Below are positions 23,186 through 35,046 of a stretch of 64,000 bases of DNA, one piece after another; the stretch's first letter is position 1; each line of letters starts with the position of its first letter. The stretch is from Isoetes taiwanensis (Eukaryota; Streptophyta; Lycopodiopsida; Isoetales; Isoetaceae), in assembly GCA_021234155.1 (NCBI GenBank), contig JAJEKV010000027.1:13422916-13486915 (forward strand), given 5' to 3'. The translations under genes were made by a program, and so were the position numbers. The notes below the pieces were generated by a model. That model saw only the letters and a list, made by a program, of their open reading frames with translations, had not been told where the DNA came from and ran no database searches.

Positions 23186-23963
23186 CATGGAGAATTGCAA
23201 TCCAGTAAAAGTACCTATTCTAACAGGAACAAAACTATCAAAGGACATGAGTCCAAAAACAGAAGCTGAAAGAATAAGAATGTCAAAGATACCTTATAGG
23301 CAACTTGTAGGTTGCTTGCTTTTTATTGCAAATAATACTAGGCCAGACATAGCATTTGTGGTGAACAATTTGAGCAGATTTAATAGTGATCCAGGTTATG
23401 GTCATTGGCAAGTTGCAAAGAAAGTGTTGAGATTTCTAAAAGGATCAAAATATAAAGGAGTAATGTACAACACTAAAGATTTGAAAATGAGGGCATATAG
23501 TGATGCAGATTGGTGTGGAGATGTTGATGAAAGAAAATCAACTTCGGGTTATGTTTTATTTTTCGGTGGTGGACCTATAAACTGGAGAAGTAAAAAGCAA
23601 ACATCTATAGCGCTCTCAACTGCTGAATCTGAATATGCATCCACAACTTTGGCAGCAAAAGAAATTGTATGGGCAAGGAGATTCTTAGAAGAACTTGGAA
23701 TTAAGCAAGAAGGAAGCACAGATTTATTCTGTGACAATCAGAGTTGTATTGCAATGACTAAAAACCCAGTTTTGCATGAGAGGACTAAGCATATAGAAAT
23801 GGAAATGCACTTCATCAGGGACATGGTAAGCAAGGGAGAAATAAGTTTAAAATACATTTGCTCAGAGGATCAGATAGCAGACATAATGACCAAAGTCTTG
23901 GGGGGAAGAAGGTTTCAGAAATTAACATGTTTGTTGAACTGCAAAGAGACTACAAAGTCATGA
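23154..23963 (+). pseudogene. copia-1 RT C-terminus and RNase H
   Basis: This is the third frame of the polyprotein. It holds the end of the RT thumb (YRQLVGCLLFIANNTRPDIA) and a full RNase H: AYSDADWCGD, TAESEYASTTLAAKE, DNQSCIAMTKNPV and HERTKHIE. The acidic catalytic residues (D of SDAD, E of AESEY, D of DNQS) are all seen. RNase H removes the RNA template during cDNA synthesis. The overlap with the RT frame at 23154-23185 marks a frameshift. Confidence 0.94.
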
Positions 23964-24120
23964 TCAAAAAGGGGAAAAGTTGACAGTAACATGCTGGTTG
24001 AACTGCTGATAACGTTGAAAGTAACATGCTTGTTAAATTGCAGATGTTTGTTGGATTGCTGGAAAAATATTAGAAGTGACATGCTTATTCAAGTGCAGGC
24101 AGATTGCAAGATTATGATCT

Positions 24121-24131
24121 GAAAGGGGAAA
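24121..24131 (+). other. copia-1 polypurine tract
   Basis: GAAAGGGGAAA lies immediately before the right LTR. A related tract (AAAAAGGGGAAAAG, about 23965-23980) lies 150 bp upstream, so the tract region may have been duplicated. Confidence 0.85.
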
Positions 24132-24957
24132 TGTTAGAAATTGATTTTCATATCATAATCTTAAACATACTTGGTCACTGCAGACTATACTGTTGTTGTG
24201 GTTATTTAACAAGAGATGTGTGACAGTACTGGAAAAGCCAGAGATGATAGGGAATATCCACAGATGAAAAAGATACAGCTAAGGGTTGATGCACTAAGGG
24301 TTGATTTACCCTATGAATAATGCATGTAAATAGTGTACAAAAGAAAAATAACTATATTATAGAGGCAATGGTCGAAATGGTTAAACATAGAACCATTGGC
24401 TTATTGTTATTATCTGCAATAGATCTCGGTCCAATAGGAAACGACCGAGATACTTATATGTCGGATCCAATGGATCGGAGACAAAAGGATGATCAGAGCA
24501 GATCGGCTAGGCTTAACCGCCGGAATTGGATCTGTTAAATAAACACAAGATGTACAGAATAGTTAGACTGAATTAAACAGTGTTCCGGAGCATTTGAACG
24601 CAGGTTTGCATTGTATAAAGTGGAGTTAACATTGAATTCATTCTCATTGCTACAGTAGCTCGTTGAGACTTAATTATGCTGTTGTGATATAAGGACTTAA
24701 CAATGGTTTAAGTTGAAAATTCATTGGTGAAGGTTTAAATTCTTCTTTGTGATGCATATTGCTATTAAGGTGATAATTTGAGATAATGAAGTTGTGGTGA
24801 TTACATGATTTGAAATATTGTATTGGCTGAGATGTTTTCATGAAAGGGAATCAATAGATATGTTGCTTAAAATAATGGCAAATTGTCAAGGCTAGTAGTC
24901 ATTGAGTTAGTCTGGGAGACATTGAGCTTGTTATTCTAACAGACTAATTTTCTTACA
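24132..24957 (+). repeat. copia-1 3' LTR
   Basis: Matches the 5' LTR apart from about three substitutions and an extra CATTGGTGAAGGTT near 24723. That sequence may be lost from the left LTR or gained here. Confidence 0.97.
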
Positions 24958-24962
24958 TCCCT

Positions 24963-25009
24963 GTGTATCTCCAGAACATCATTATGCAATAACTCTTACA
25001 TTTCTAACA
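24963..25009 (-). repeat. copia-2 LTR remnant, part 2
   Basis: Continues the LTR sequence interrupted by copia-1 and ends TTACATTTCTAACA, as the intact LTR does at 29436. Only the last ~98 bp of this LTR survive in the two parts together. Confidence 0.9.
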
Positions 25010-25014
25010 TTTGC

Positions 25015-25240
25015 ATAATAGGATAACTTCAAAATCTTTTCTGAGCTGCTATTCATACAACCTTAAGATCACTTCTGTTTCCTCCTCTGTTGCATAACCG
25101 GACAACCTTAAAATCTTTTCTGAGCTATCATTCATGCAACTTTAAAATCACTTCTGAACTGCACTTCTGTTTCCTCCTCTGTTGCATAACCAGACAACCT
25201 TAAAATCTTTTATGAACTATCATTCATGCAACTTTAAGAT
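25015..25240. repeat. tandem repeats in copia-2 3' UTR
   Basis: Three imperfect units contain GTTGCATAACCNGACAACCT followed by TAAAATCTTTTNTGARCT and CATTCATGCAACTTTAA. The unit length is roughly 90 bp. Confidence 0.8.
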
Positions 25241-26087
25241 CACTCTGAACTGCACAAATTTCCCTTCAGGCAAGGCTTTTGTAAAAATGTCTGCCACTTG
25301 ATTAGATGTAGCAACATACACCATTTTGATATAATTCTTTGCTGCCAAATCTCTGATAAAATGCATGCTCAGTTCAATGTGTTTTGTTCTTTCATGGTCT
25401 ACAGGATTTTTTGTAATTGCAATACAACTTTGGTTGTCAGTAGATAAACACGTAGGTCCTGTTTGTTCACATTTCAACTCTTTTAGTAATCTTCTTAGCC
25501 AAGCTATTTCCTTAGCCACCAAAGAGGCTGCTGCATATTCAGCTTCAGCTGAAGACATGGCTACTGCATTCTGCTTTTTGCATTTTCCTCCTGCCAGAAA
25601 TACTACATAACCTGATCTTATATCTATAAATGTTGCCATCATTTTGCAACTTCTCAAATCCTTGTTCTTGAAGAAAATTGTTTCTGCATCTGTACCATTC
25701 TCTTGGCGCCTGTTTCAGCCCATAGACTGCCCAAACCTTATTCTTACCTTCCTCAAATCCTGGAGCTTGCTTCATATAAATGATTTGATCTAGTTTTGCA
25801 TTCAAAAACGCTGTTTTTACATCCATGTGATGTAACTCTAAATTTAGAGCATTAGCTAAACCCAGCAACAGTCTTATGCTTGTCAATTTAACAATAGGTG
25901 AATAAGTATCTTCAAAGTCTTTTCCTTCTTTCTGAGTGTAGCCTTGGGCGACAAGACGAGCTTTAAATTTTTTTGTGCCATCCATACTTTCTTTTATTTT
26001 AAATATCCATTTGCTTCCTTTTATGTTATGACATGTTGGACAGTCAGCCAAGTCATAGCCTCTTCCCATTTTGCTTTGTCTTGACAA
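25220..26087 (-). pseudogene. copia-2 RT/RNase H with catalytic deletion
   Basis: The RT half shows KWIFKIKESMDGTKKF, ARLVAQGYTQKEG, HHMDVKTAFLNAKL and VYGLKQAPREWYRC, then breaks off at LQNDGNIY near 25630. The sequence resumes directly in RNase H at SGYVVFLAGG and goes on to SSAEAEYAAASL, DNQSCIAITKNPV and HERTKHIE. By comparison with copia-1, about 600 bp holding YVDD and the thumb are missing, and the frame changes at the join. The enzyme is therefore dead whatever the other mutations. Confidence 0.92.
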
Positions 26088-27316
26088 CTCAATGCCTCTT
26101 TTATTGTTTTTGGAATGTGCTCATCTTCAATTACAGCCATGATTTCATCATAGTCCATACTCAGTACCTCAAGTCTTTTGCTTCTTCCTAGAATATTTCT
26201 TCCATAGACTTCTTGGTCCACATTAGCTCCTTCTAATAATTTTTCAGTTTGAGTCTTTCTCTTGCTCTTAACACTTTCCTCTATGTCATCATAATGACTT
26301 TGCTTGTGCTCTACTGCCATATCTTGCTCTGCATTTTCTGCTTTGTTTTCCTTTTCTCCATCCATGTCATCGTCAGATTCTATTACATCATTCATAAGCT
26401 TTTCATGAGTTTCTTCATTTTTATTTGTGTTTTGGTTTGCTGCTTTCTTGCCATGTCTGTCTTTATATACGACCTCTTCATTGAACAACACATCTCTGCT
26501 CACCATTATTGACTTGTTGCTTGGAACAAAGATCCTAAAAGCTTTGCTTTTCTCATCATACCCTATTAAATATCCCATTTCTGCTTTATCATCTAATTTC
26601 TTCCTCAATTCAGAGGGAATGTGTGCATACACTAAGCATCCATACACTTTGAACATATCATAATCAAGTTTTTGAATTTTGTCAGACCAGAGAAGTTCAG
26701 GAACCTTACCTTGAACACTTGATGAAGGCAACCTATTTTCTATCATAACAGCAGTTTTGAGTGCTTCCTCCCATAGATAATTAGGCAGGCCACTCCCTTT
26801 AATCATTGATCTAACTGCATCCATTAAGGTTCTATTTCTCCTTTCTGCCACACCATTTTGTTGTGGGCTATACCTGCATGTCAATTGTCTCCTTATTCCA
26901 TTAGCAATACAAAAGAGTTTGAACTTAGAAGATAAATATTCTCCACCTCTATCAGATCGAATGCATTTAACCTTTTTCCCAGTTTGTCTTTCCATTTCCG
27001 TTACATAATTCTTGAAAGCACTTAGTGCTTGTGATTTCTTCTCTAAACAGTAGCATTTGCATTTTCTGGAATAGTCATCTATAAATGAGATGTACCTTTT
27101 GTTTGTCTTGCCTTTGACATTCAAAGGACCACATAAATCTGTATGTACAAGTTCCAAGATTTCACTAGCTCTTGTTCTAGATTTTTCAAAAGGCAACCTA
27201 TTCAATTTTCCTAGAACACAACCTTCACATACGAGCCTTTCTGAGTCTGCACTGTTACATTGGATCCACCCTTTCTTAGCTAATTTTTTAATATTGTTGA
27301 AATGTGTATGAGCCAA
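26021..27316 (-). pseudogene. copia-2 integrase
   Basis: A long open frame of about 430 codons with GAG-pre-integrase and integrase core: CEGCVLGKLNRLPF, LVHTDLCGPLNVKG, CIRSDRGGEYLSSKF, YSPQQNGVAERRN and the C-terminal region to SRDVLFNEEV. The D, D, E residues are present in the expected spacing. A charged linker (DDDMDGEKENKAE) leads towards RT, and the frame is lost near 26050. Upstream it is separated from protease by a frame break near 27320-27380. Confidence 0.94.
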
Positions 27317-27381
27317 CTTGCTATGCCATATGCTGAAATCTGAAACTTCTACAACATTTATTTCATTGCATACTGAGTCAT

Positions 27382-27672
27382 CTATTTGTAAGAGATTGCC
27401 AATTCTTTTTGCAATAAACTTTTTTTCATTTTCATGATAAATATTACATCCATCTGAGTCATATAACCAAGATCTACCAGCTGATTAACAGAAATCAAGT
27501 TTTTGATTATACTTGGCACACACAAAACGTTCTCAATATCAACTAAATTCCCTTCCAAATCTCTCAATTGCAGTAGACCCCTTCCTTCAATAGATTGCAA
27601 AACTCCATTTTCCACTTTTATATTTTTTGTGTAACTTCTTGATATCTTCTTCAATAGATCAGTAGATTCCAC
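27382..27672 (-). pseudogene. copia-2 protease region
   Basis: The peptide includes GRGLLQLRDLEGNLVDIENV and LCVPSIIKNLISVNQLV, which match the region just after the copia protease active site. The catalytic D-S/T-G lies upstream near 27690, where the plus strand reads GCTCCTCTATCAACTACAAG (minus strand VVDRGAERSL). The expected Ser or Thr of the active-site triad appears replaced, so activity is doubtful. Confidence 0.8.
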
Positions 27673-27698
27673 TAATGATCTTTCAGCTCCTCTATCAA

Positions 27699-28766
27699 CT
27701 ACAAGAGCATTACATCTTTTGTTAGCAACTTTTCATCAACAACAGCAAATTCACTAAATACCTCATCTTCATCTTCAGTAGGTTCTTTTTCTTCATGATC
27801 ATATTCTCTGGTAATAAAAGTTCCAGTAGGTTTTCTCCCTCCTCGACCTCTCACATTTGTTTTTCCTCCTCTACTGGTGCTTCCTTTTCCTTTATCATAA
27901 TCTTTAGGAGTGGGACACTTTGCAGCTAAGTGCTCCCTTCCTCCACATGTATAGCAATTGAATTCCCTTTTTAATTTAGGACATTTATTTTTAACATGCT
28001 CATGGCAATAGTGGCAGGTTATTTTGTCAAGTGAGCTCTTTCCCCTCTTTCCTGCAAATAATATCGCAGTCTCTTCATCTTCATTGCCCTTTGCAATTTT
28101 TTTCTGCTCAACCTCGGTTCTTAGAATACTTTCTGCCTCATCTCTTGTTTTAGCAACATTTCTTATAAAGAGTCCTAACTGTTCATTTTCTATCATAGCT
28201 CTTGCTATAGTAAGTACTTGAAATCTTTCAGACACGTCCACTCCAGCAGCAGCCAAGTCAGCCACAATATTATCAAACTTATTGAAGAACTCAGAAAGAT
28301 CATCTTCATCATGCAATTTCAAGCTTCTAAGTTCTTTATCAAGTAAGTCTATTTGAGATGATGTTTTTTCCTCAAACTGTTTTATCAGGTATGTCTACAT
28401 TTCTCGAGGTGTTTTGTTTCTTAATTTCAATCTAATGGTAGGACTTACCTTGGAAGTAATGATTCCTTGTGCCTCTTTCACCCTTGCATATTCACTTTTG
28501 CTTCCCTTTGATCCTCCTGTAGATTCTGCAGAATTTACTTCCCCTGAGCTGTCAGTCTCATTAGTATTAGATACTGTACTTCTTGTTGTTGCTGTCCTCA
28601 CAATTGTACTTGCAGAGTTCTCTTCCAAAGGATTGACTAAATCCCAGAGGTCTTCAACCTCCAAAATATGTACTATTGAATCCTTCCATACTTGAAATCC
28701 AGGCCCTCCTTTATGCACGTCCACACTGCTAAGAAGACTGGCCCCAAACCTGCTTGACATCCTCAC
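27699..28766 (-). pseudogene. copia-2 gag
   Basis: Two frames cover gag. The N-terminal part is 28395-28766 (MSSRFGASLLSSVDVHKGG at an ATG near 28760, GFQVWKDSIVHILEVEDLWD). The C-terminal part is 27699-28322 (FFNKFDNIVADLAAAGVDV, AKTRDEAESILRTEVEQ). Of two knuckles, the first has lost residues (CHYCHEHVKNKC, lacking the usual GH spacing), and the second reads CYTCGGREHLAAKC. A stop or frame break lies near 28330-28390. An Arg/Gly-rich stretch follows the knuckles. Confidence 0.92.
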
Positions 28767-28772
28767 AACCTT

Positions 28773-28784
28773 GCTCTGATACCA
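28773..28784 (-). other. copia-2 primer binding site (iMet tRNA)
   Basis: The minus strand reads TGGTATCAGAGC two bases inside the 5' LTR end, matching initiator-Met tRNA. Confidence 0.93.
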
Positions 28785-28786
28785 GA

Positions 28787-29436
28787 TGTTAGATTTAGAT
28801 AATGAAACTTCTATTGCTTAGATCCAACCTTATTCTATGATATTCATATGAGAAATACCATGGAGACAATGACTATACTTTAGGCAATGTGGCAAATTCA
28901 CAAATCCAATGGTAAGACTAATATTCAAATTATCAAACCATCGGGTTACTATAGCACTTAAACAGATCACACACAATGAGATTATTCAAGACATTTTACT
29001 CTGATTATTTGATCCCGATTTCTCCCACAGACTGGTCGATGAACCACCTGATGATCAAATTAATCTTCTGTCTGTTCTTTTATGCTGTCTTTGACGGTTA
29101 TGGAGTTAAATTAGCAGCTCGGTTCGGCCACCCATTTCCTTTTCTAAGTTTGTAATATGTTTCCCTCCAATATTCGTTTCCATGTCACTATAATAACAAT
29201 AGAAACATTGATTTTTAAAATAACTCTAAGGCCATGTCATTTAACTTCAATGGTCGTCCTTCAACCTTGCCTTATATTTACATGAACATTTCATTCATTC
29301 ATTCTAGGTCAAGGTATTCTACCATTAACTCGTATAGGTTAAACCATATCCCTGTGTATCTCCAGAGCATCAAGTTAAATCATATCCCTGTGTATCTCCA
29401 GAACATCATTATGCAATAACTCTTACATTTCTAACA
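28787..29436 (-). repeat. copia-2 5' LTR
   Basis: A 650-bp LTR with ends TGTTAGATTTAG and CATTTCTAACA. Near its outer end a ~50-bp motif containing CATATCCCTGTGTATCTCCA is repeated in tandem (29345-29405). Copia-1 inserted into the matching motif of the other LTR. Confidence 0.93.
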
Positions 29437-29938
29437 AGCGTTTTCTTCAGTTTTAGGAGTATGCAGGTTTAAAAGGCTTTCATCATACAAGCATTCATTA
29501 CGCATATGTGGCATGCAGCTATTATGAAGAAAGTTATTACTAGGCTGCAAAGGCGCAACTTAGGTAGGTTGTCTGTTCAATTTAATGAGTTCACTTTCAT
29601 GCGTTGCGCTCTTCATTATCCAGAGGTTATCTTTTCTTTTTAGCATCACTTATTAAAGCACTGACTATTGCATAACTAAGGGATTGTTCTAAATATATTT
29701 CAATTTCAGGATATTGTTTTTTGACATGGTCTCACTTACAGGATACGTGCCCATTCACAACAATATACAGTTAATGCGTGACAAAATATGATATCTGTTG
29801 CAACAAGCATGCTACTCAGAATTGCAGAAGCTAGGATGATCAAATACTCCCTGCATTTGATGACACAATTCATGTAAGAGCATTTATTCTCTATTTCATT
29901 GGAAAGTATTACATCTTCGTTTGATAAGGATGCACATC
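29437..29938 (+). repeat. ~510-bp direct repeat, copy B
   Basis: Matches 13775-14288. It starts exactly at the outer end of the copia-2 LTR and continues into unrelated flank after GGATGCAC (29937). This side therefore keeps the original flank, and copy A is joined to rearranged gag. Confidence 0.92.
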
Positions 29939-30869
29939 ATTAACAAAGTATTAGACTATATCAAATCTCCAGGTCATTATATACTACAATATTTTTTTCT
30001 TTAGATTAATAGAATCCGTTTATTGGCCCTGCAGCAATCATATGTTACTAGAAACGTATGCCCGGCAATGCCGGGCAGTAGTCATGGACGGGTGCATTGG
30101 GTAGATGTGAGAGAATTTGTAAGTGGAATAAAAAAGTGTAAACAGGATCGTGCTCGCAGATGTTTGAACTGCCTAATTTGAAGGATTTAGTATTTTAGGT
30201 AGAACTTGGCACGTGAACTCTTTGAATTTGTCTCAATCTTCAAAACTCATAAATTTACTCCATGTATAGTCATGATAAAATACTAAATCACAAAACCTAA
30301 AACCCTATTATTTGGTGTGATGACATGGTTGATAAACCTTAAAACCCTAAATTTATATTGTGTTGACGTGGTTGATAAACCTTAAATTTGTGGTGTAATG
30401 ACATGGTTGATAAACCCATAATATATGGTGTGATGACATGGTTGATAGCATCGTACGCTCCATCTAACCCTTGAACCCTAAACCTAAGCATGTGATTTAT
30501 CAAGCATGTTTGATATCAAGGTGATTTAAACTCCTAGTTGCGCCAACAACTTTTGAAACAAAATCGCATGTTCATAATTACAGGGTTTGCTAGTCATGTT
30601 AGGGTTTGCTAGTCATGTTCTGCGCTTCATTTCGTTTCCTGCCATGTGGGCTAGTCGTTAAAACCTTGATAAAAAACGTCGTTTCTTTGGAATACTAGTC
30701 CATTTCCCCTCATCCTTGTTAGTAGATCCAAGCAAACATGGCATAGCCTTGTTCATCAATAATACCAACACCAAAGCTTATCTTTACTATAATGCCATTG
30801 TCAATACCAATAGCTAATGAAATATTTAGGATTCATTCCAATACATTAAAGATAATGCAAAGGAATTTA
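29939..30869. other. spacer with a palindrome and short tandem repeats
   Basis: I see no gene. TGCCCGGCAATGCCGGGCA at 30059-30077 is a perfect hairpin. From about 30290 to 30450 a motif GTGATGACATGGTTGATAAA is repeated four times with variations at roughly 50-bp spacing. Confidence 0.6.
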
Positions 30870-31098
30870 AGAGTTAGTTATTGTCTTTTTTTTTTATTGA
30901 AGTCGATATATATATTTAAGTAAGTATAAAGAGTACAAAAAAAACTTTTTACAGGGAAGTTTAACCCGGGAATAGAAAGAAGGGCGAGGACCCCTCCTAA
31001 CTATTATAAGTCAAAAAGATTTAACAAAATTAGATAGAGATATGTCTATAAATAGTTCTGAGAGAAATATCTTTGATCCATCGGATAAGAATTCCCTT

Positions 31099-34000
31099 TT
31101 AGTAGCAGGATCTGAGGTTGAAGTTAGTAATTTTCCTTCCTTTTCCTTTGACTGATATGCTCAGGGTGCAAAATATGCACATACAGGACCCTGCTTTCGC
31201 CATATTATATCTCCCCTTAGCATCTTTTGCTTTGCATATCAAAGCTCTTCTGATATTCGTGTTCTGATCGTAGCAACAGTTGCACATGCAAGGTTCTTCA
31301 TGCTCGAGAGTGTTGGGTGAGCCGAATACCCTGGTCCATTCCTTATTTGCTTCCAGATTGATTTTCTTCCATTTGATTCTTCTCATCAGCATAAACATTA
31401 TTCCTGCAAATAAGAGACCCATTACTTTGATAATCCTTCAAGAATCCAGTCTACATCATATTTGATCTGTTTAATTATTCCCTCCGGATGGATAATATCA
31501 AAATTAAAAACAAATTCATTTCTCCCCTTCCATATTCTCCAAAGGAGGATGTAGATCCTCCAATCAGTTGGGTTAACCGGGAGAAACAAGTCCAGGGAGT
31601 TAAGAGAGACAAGATCATATCCCAAGTAGGCTGAGGCTAACTCCAGAACCCACTCAGCCCAAATACATGTTCTAAATAAATGGTCCTCGTCCTCCCTGTT
31701 TGCCATGCATCCGATGCAAATATCTGAGTCAGCCATGTGGAGTTTGTGCCTCTTCTTGTTTGTAGCCAGGGACCTGTGCCAGAGTTGCCATATGAATGAC
31801 TTGATTTTAGGATAAATAGGGCTGGACCACATGAAATTGAGATTCCTAATGCATCTGTCCGGGTCGGTCTGCCACTTTCTGTGAATAGTGATTTCCTGAT
31901 TTCTCATCAGATACTTGTAGGCTTTCCTAACTGTAAAAGTCAACAAACCGTTATGATTCCAGTTTATACCATCAGTGGACCAAATACCATAGGTCAAAGT
32001 GGTGCAAATATTGTTATACAAGAACTTGCAATCCTCTCCTTCATCAGCTAAAAGAGAGTTTTCAAAGGGAATCAGCCCCTGATCATTAAACATATTGTGC
32101 ACATAAACAATGCCTTTAGAGCTCCATTTTCTGACCTGATCTAGAAAATGACAGGCTAAGCACAAATTATCATTATTAGTAATCATAGCCGGATTCCAAA
32201 AAATGGTCTGGTCCATTGACAGGCCCTCCTTCCATGTATACATACTTCTAACTTGAATCCTGGCCTTGATCCATTTCTTCAAAATGCCAGAAGTAGAATT
32301 GGGGATGGTAAAAGGAAAATAAATAGAGTGGGAAAGATGCATTTTGATTTGCCTCCACCCGAAGGGGTGGCACTTGTTTATATAGTGCTGAATGATAATA
32401 GAGATAAGATGCTTGATAAGCCCATAAGCAGCTTTGTAAAAATATTTAGCTGTGAGTGCAACCCCCTGCTTCTCGATATTGATGACACTTAATCCACCAT
32501 CCTTCTTTTTTTTGCAGCACTCTTCCATGGACACAGGTGTCCAGCATCTTTTGTTTTGACCAGAAGAAATAAACCTCCCGATTATACCCTGAAACTTAGA
32601 AGAAACTTTCTTAGGAGCAAGAATAACAGAAGATTGATAAACGTGAGAAGAAGTAATAACAAAATTAGCTATGATGGCCCTTCCATTTTTAGACAAATAC
32701 TTAGAATTGAGACTATCAACTTTTTTCTGAAACTTCTCAATGATCCCATCCCAGATGTCTGAGGGCTGCTCTTAATGGCAAAGGGGACCCCAAGATCTTA
32801 GATCTACAAGTGGGGGGGGAGGGGGGGGGGTCATACTTACAGTCAAGGAGGGCAGCTGTTTGCACTCCTTTTACCTGATTTCTTGCCATCACTCTTGATT
32901 TGGTTCGATTGATCTTACATCCAGAGGCTACTCCGACCTGGTCCAGAATTGTTTGAGTGTTGATAATCGAATTTGCATCCATAGAGACCATGAGGAATGT
33001 ATCATCTGCGAAATGCCCGTTCAGAATTGATCCATTATATTGTTGCCAGGGAGCGAAAGCCCTTGAATCATATTAGTATTCTTGGCCTCTTCAAGTCTGC
33101 TATGCAGAACCTCCATAACAATTAAGAACAGAAAAGGGGCTAAGGGGCAGCCCTGTTTCACTCCCCTTCTCAGGGGGAAGAAGGGGCTACACTCCTCATA
33201 ATTAGAACTGAGGAACGAGAGTTGTTCAAAATTGCATAAAAGATATTTATTACCTCCTCAGAAAAACCAAGGGCACTGCAACATTGGAGCAGAAAATTCC
33301 AACTTACCATATCAACTTTGTAATGTCTAGCTTGATAAGAGCAATGTCTTGTTTAGAATCTTTGGCCCAATTCAGACCTAAAATGGCTGTTACCACATTA
33401 TCTAAAATATACCTATCCCTCAGGTAGGCTGACTGAGATAACCTGATAATTTTCTCAAGGATAGGCTTGAGTCTTGCTGCAATGGTACCAGATATAATTT
33501 TGTAGACCACATTGGATAAAGAAATCGGTCTGTAATCTGAGAAACTGCTTGGCATGCCATTCTTGGGAATAAGAGCAATGAGGCTCGTATTGATTCTAGC
33601 ATCAAGACATTTCTGCTCTCTGAACTCATTAGCCAGGCTCGTGATGCTATCACCCAGGATAGGCCAGGCTTTCTTGAAGAATTCGACTGGCAGACCATCA
33701 GGCCTAGGCGTTTTTCCATTCTCCATATCCTTTACTGTTTGGTATAGCTCGATATTACTAAACATCTTCTCTAAATCTCTGTTGTGCTCATTACTAACCT
33801 TTGCTTGAAGATTAATAAAATTATTCATGGTACCAGGCTGGCAGTCATGATTGGTACCCATAACGTTGGTAAAGTGCATGGCTGCATCCCTCTTAATTTC
33901 CTCTTCCTTGGTGATAGAGTCATTCCCCACCATGATCTCAAAGATGTGATTTTTCTTAGCCCTACCCTTTGCTTTGATGAAGAAGAATTTGAAACTGCAC

Positions 34001-35046
34001 CTCTCATCTTCTTTGATTTCCCTGATTTTTTATTTAAGCTTCCAACCTCTAGCAATCCTGATTTCTTCTTTCTCAATTTCTTTCCTAATGTGCTCCTCTT
34101 GATCCCTGGAGGCATGAGGGAGGAGGTCCCTCAGATTTCTAAGGTATGCCATCTTCTGATAGTGAATCTCCTTTCCCCATTCTTTTAACCAATTCTTGAT
34201 AGCCTTAGATACCCTAACCCACCAGTCCATCCAACCAGAACTGCCTGGAGGTTTGGGGTATCTCTCTAGCACCTCTTGAAGCTTAATCATGAAGTCAATG
34301 TGGTCTAGAAGAGTTGTGTTCAACTTAAAATAAGTTTTTTTTTCCTGCTCTGATCTTGGGTCGAGATTATGATCTTCTGAGGGAAGTGATCGGAAAGGGT
34401 ATACCCTTTCATATTCTCCACTCTGTTGCTATAATTCCACAGATTCTCTGAAAGGTAGAATCTATCATGTAAACACCAGATAGGGTCCACCCTCTTATCT
34501 GTCCAGCTGAAATCATTAGGCTTAGTTCTAGCCAACACAAGATGATGGGACTGTATAAGGTTATTCCAAATATTTCTTTCTTGAGGCAACAGGGGCTTGA
34601 AATTCTTATTTCTCATATATTCATTGGTGACCATGTTCATGTCACCTCCCATATCATCGTAATCTATATTATCTAAGCTATTCCCGACTTTTGTCCAAAC
34701 CTTAATTCTGTCCCCTGGATTGTTGTAAGCATAAATATTAATAAGGGCTAATCTCACTTTTTTCATGCTACAACTCAGAATCTGCCATCTGCCCTCTCTG
34801 TCACTGACCATGTAGGGATCAGTTAAGTTGAGATTATCTCTCCAAATAATGGCAATTCCTGCAGAAGAGTCTTGAGTTGGAATAGACCATAAACTGTAAC
34901 CACTAGGAAGAGTCTTTTATCTTATGCTCTTGTAAAAAAAGAATATCGGGGTTAAGAGAAAGAATACATACCTTCAACCGCTCCCTCTTGATGATACTAT
35001 TGATCCCCTGGAGATTCTAGGTAATGCAACTCAAGGATCTATCCAT
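31099..35046 (-). pseudogene. LINE-3 ORF2 (endonuclease, RT, zf-RVT), broken
   Basis: Starts with ATG at 35046 overlapping the ORF1 stop; the tenth codon is TAG where LINE endonucleases usually have Trp. The endonuclease continues at 34320-34850 (ALINIYAYNNPGD, GGDMNMV, LSDHFP). A linker follows (34030-34323), then RT (GKTPRPDGLPVEFFKKAW near 33715, DYRPISLSNVVYKI near 33520, catalytic FADDTFL at 32996-33013, frame broken between 33020 and 33310). A C-terminal domain lies at 31422-32696 with zf-RVT (CIGCMANREDEDHLFRTC near 31700). A G-rich slip at 32811-32831 and several stops make it inactive. Confidence 0.9.

Larger units (their letters stand above)
18903..24957 (+). mobile_element. copia-1, complete Ty1/copia retrotransposon
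   Basis: LTRs of 812 and 826 bp with TG...CA ends, an iMet primer site, a polypurine tract, and gag, protease, integrase, RT and RNase H in copia order. A 5-bp target-site duplication TCCCT lies at 18898-18902 and 24958-24962. By eye the LTRs differ by about three substitutions and one 14-bp insertion in the right LTR, so the insertion is recent. Frameshifts in the polyprotein mean this copy is not autonomous as read. Confidence 0.98.
25010..29436 (-). mobile_element. copia-2, degenerate Ty1/copia (minus strand)
   Basis: Its 5' LTR is 28787-29436 and its 3' LTR is reduced to 18849-18902 plus 24963-25009. Internal domains run gag, protease, integrase, RT and RNase H from right to left with several frameshifts and an internal deletion of the RT catalytic region. 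No clear polypurine tract is seen next to the 3' LTR. It is related to but distinct from copia-1. Confidence 0.95.

Noticed and set aside
13775-29938. The 510-bp repeats as LTRs of one giant element
   Set aside because: They lack TG...CA ends, primer site and polypurine tract, and they are ordinary flanking DNA next to a well-defined copia LTR.
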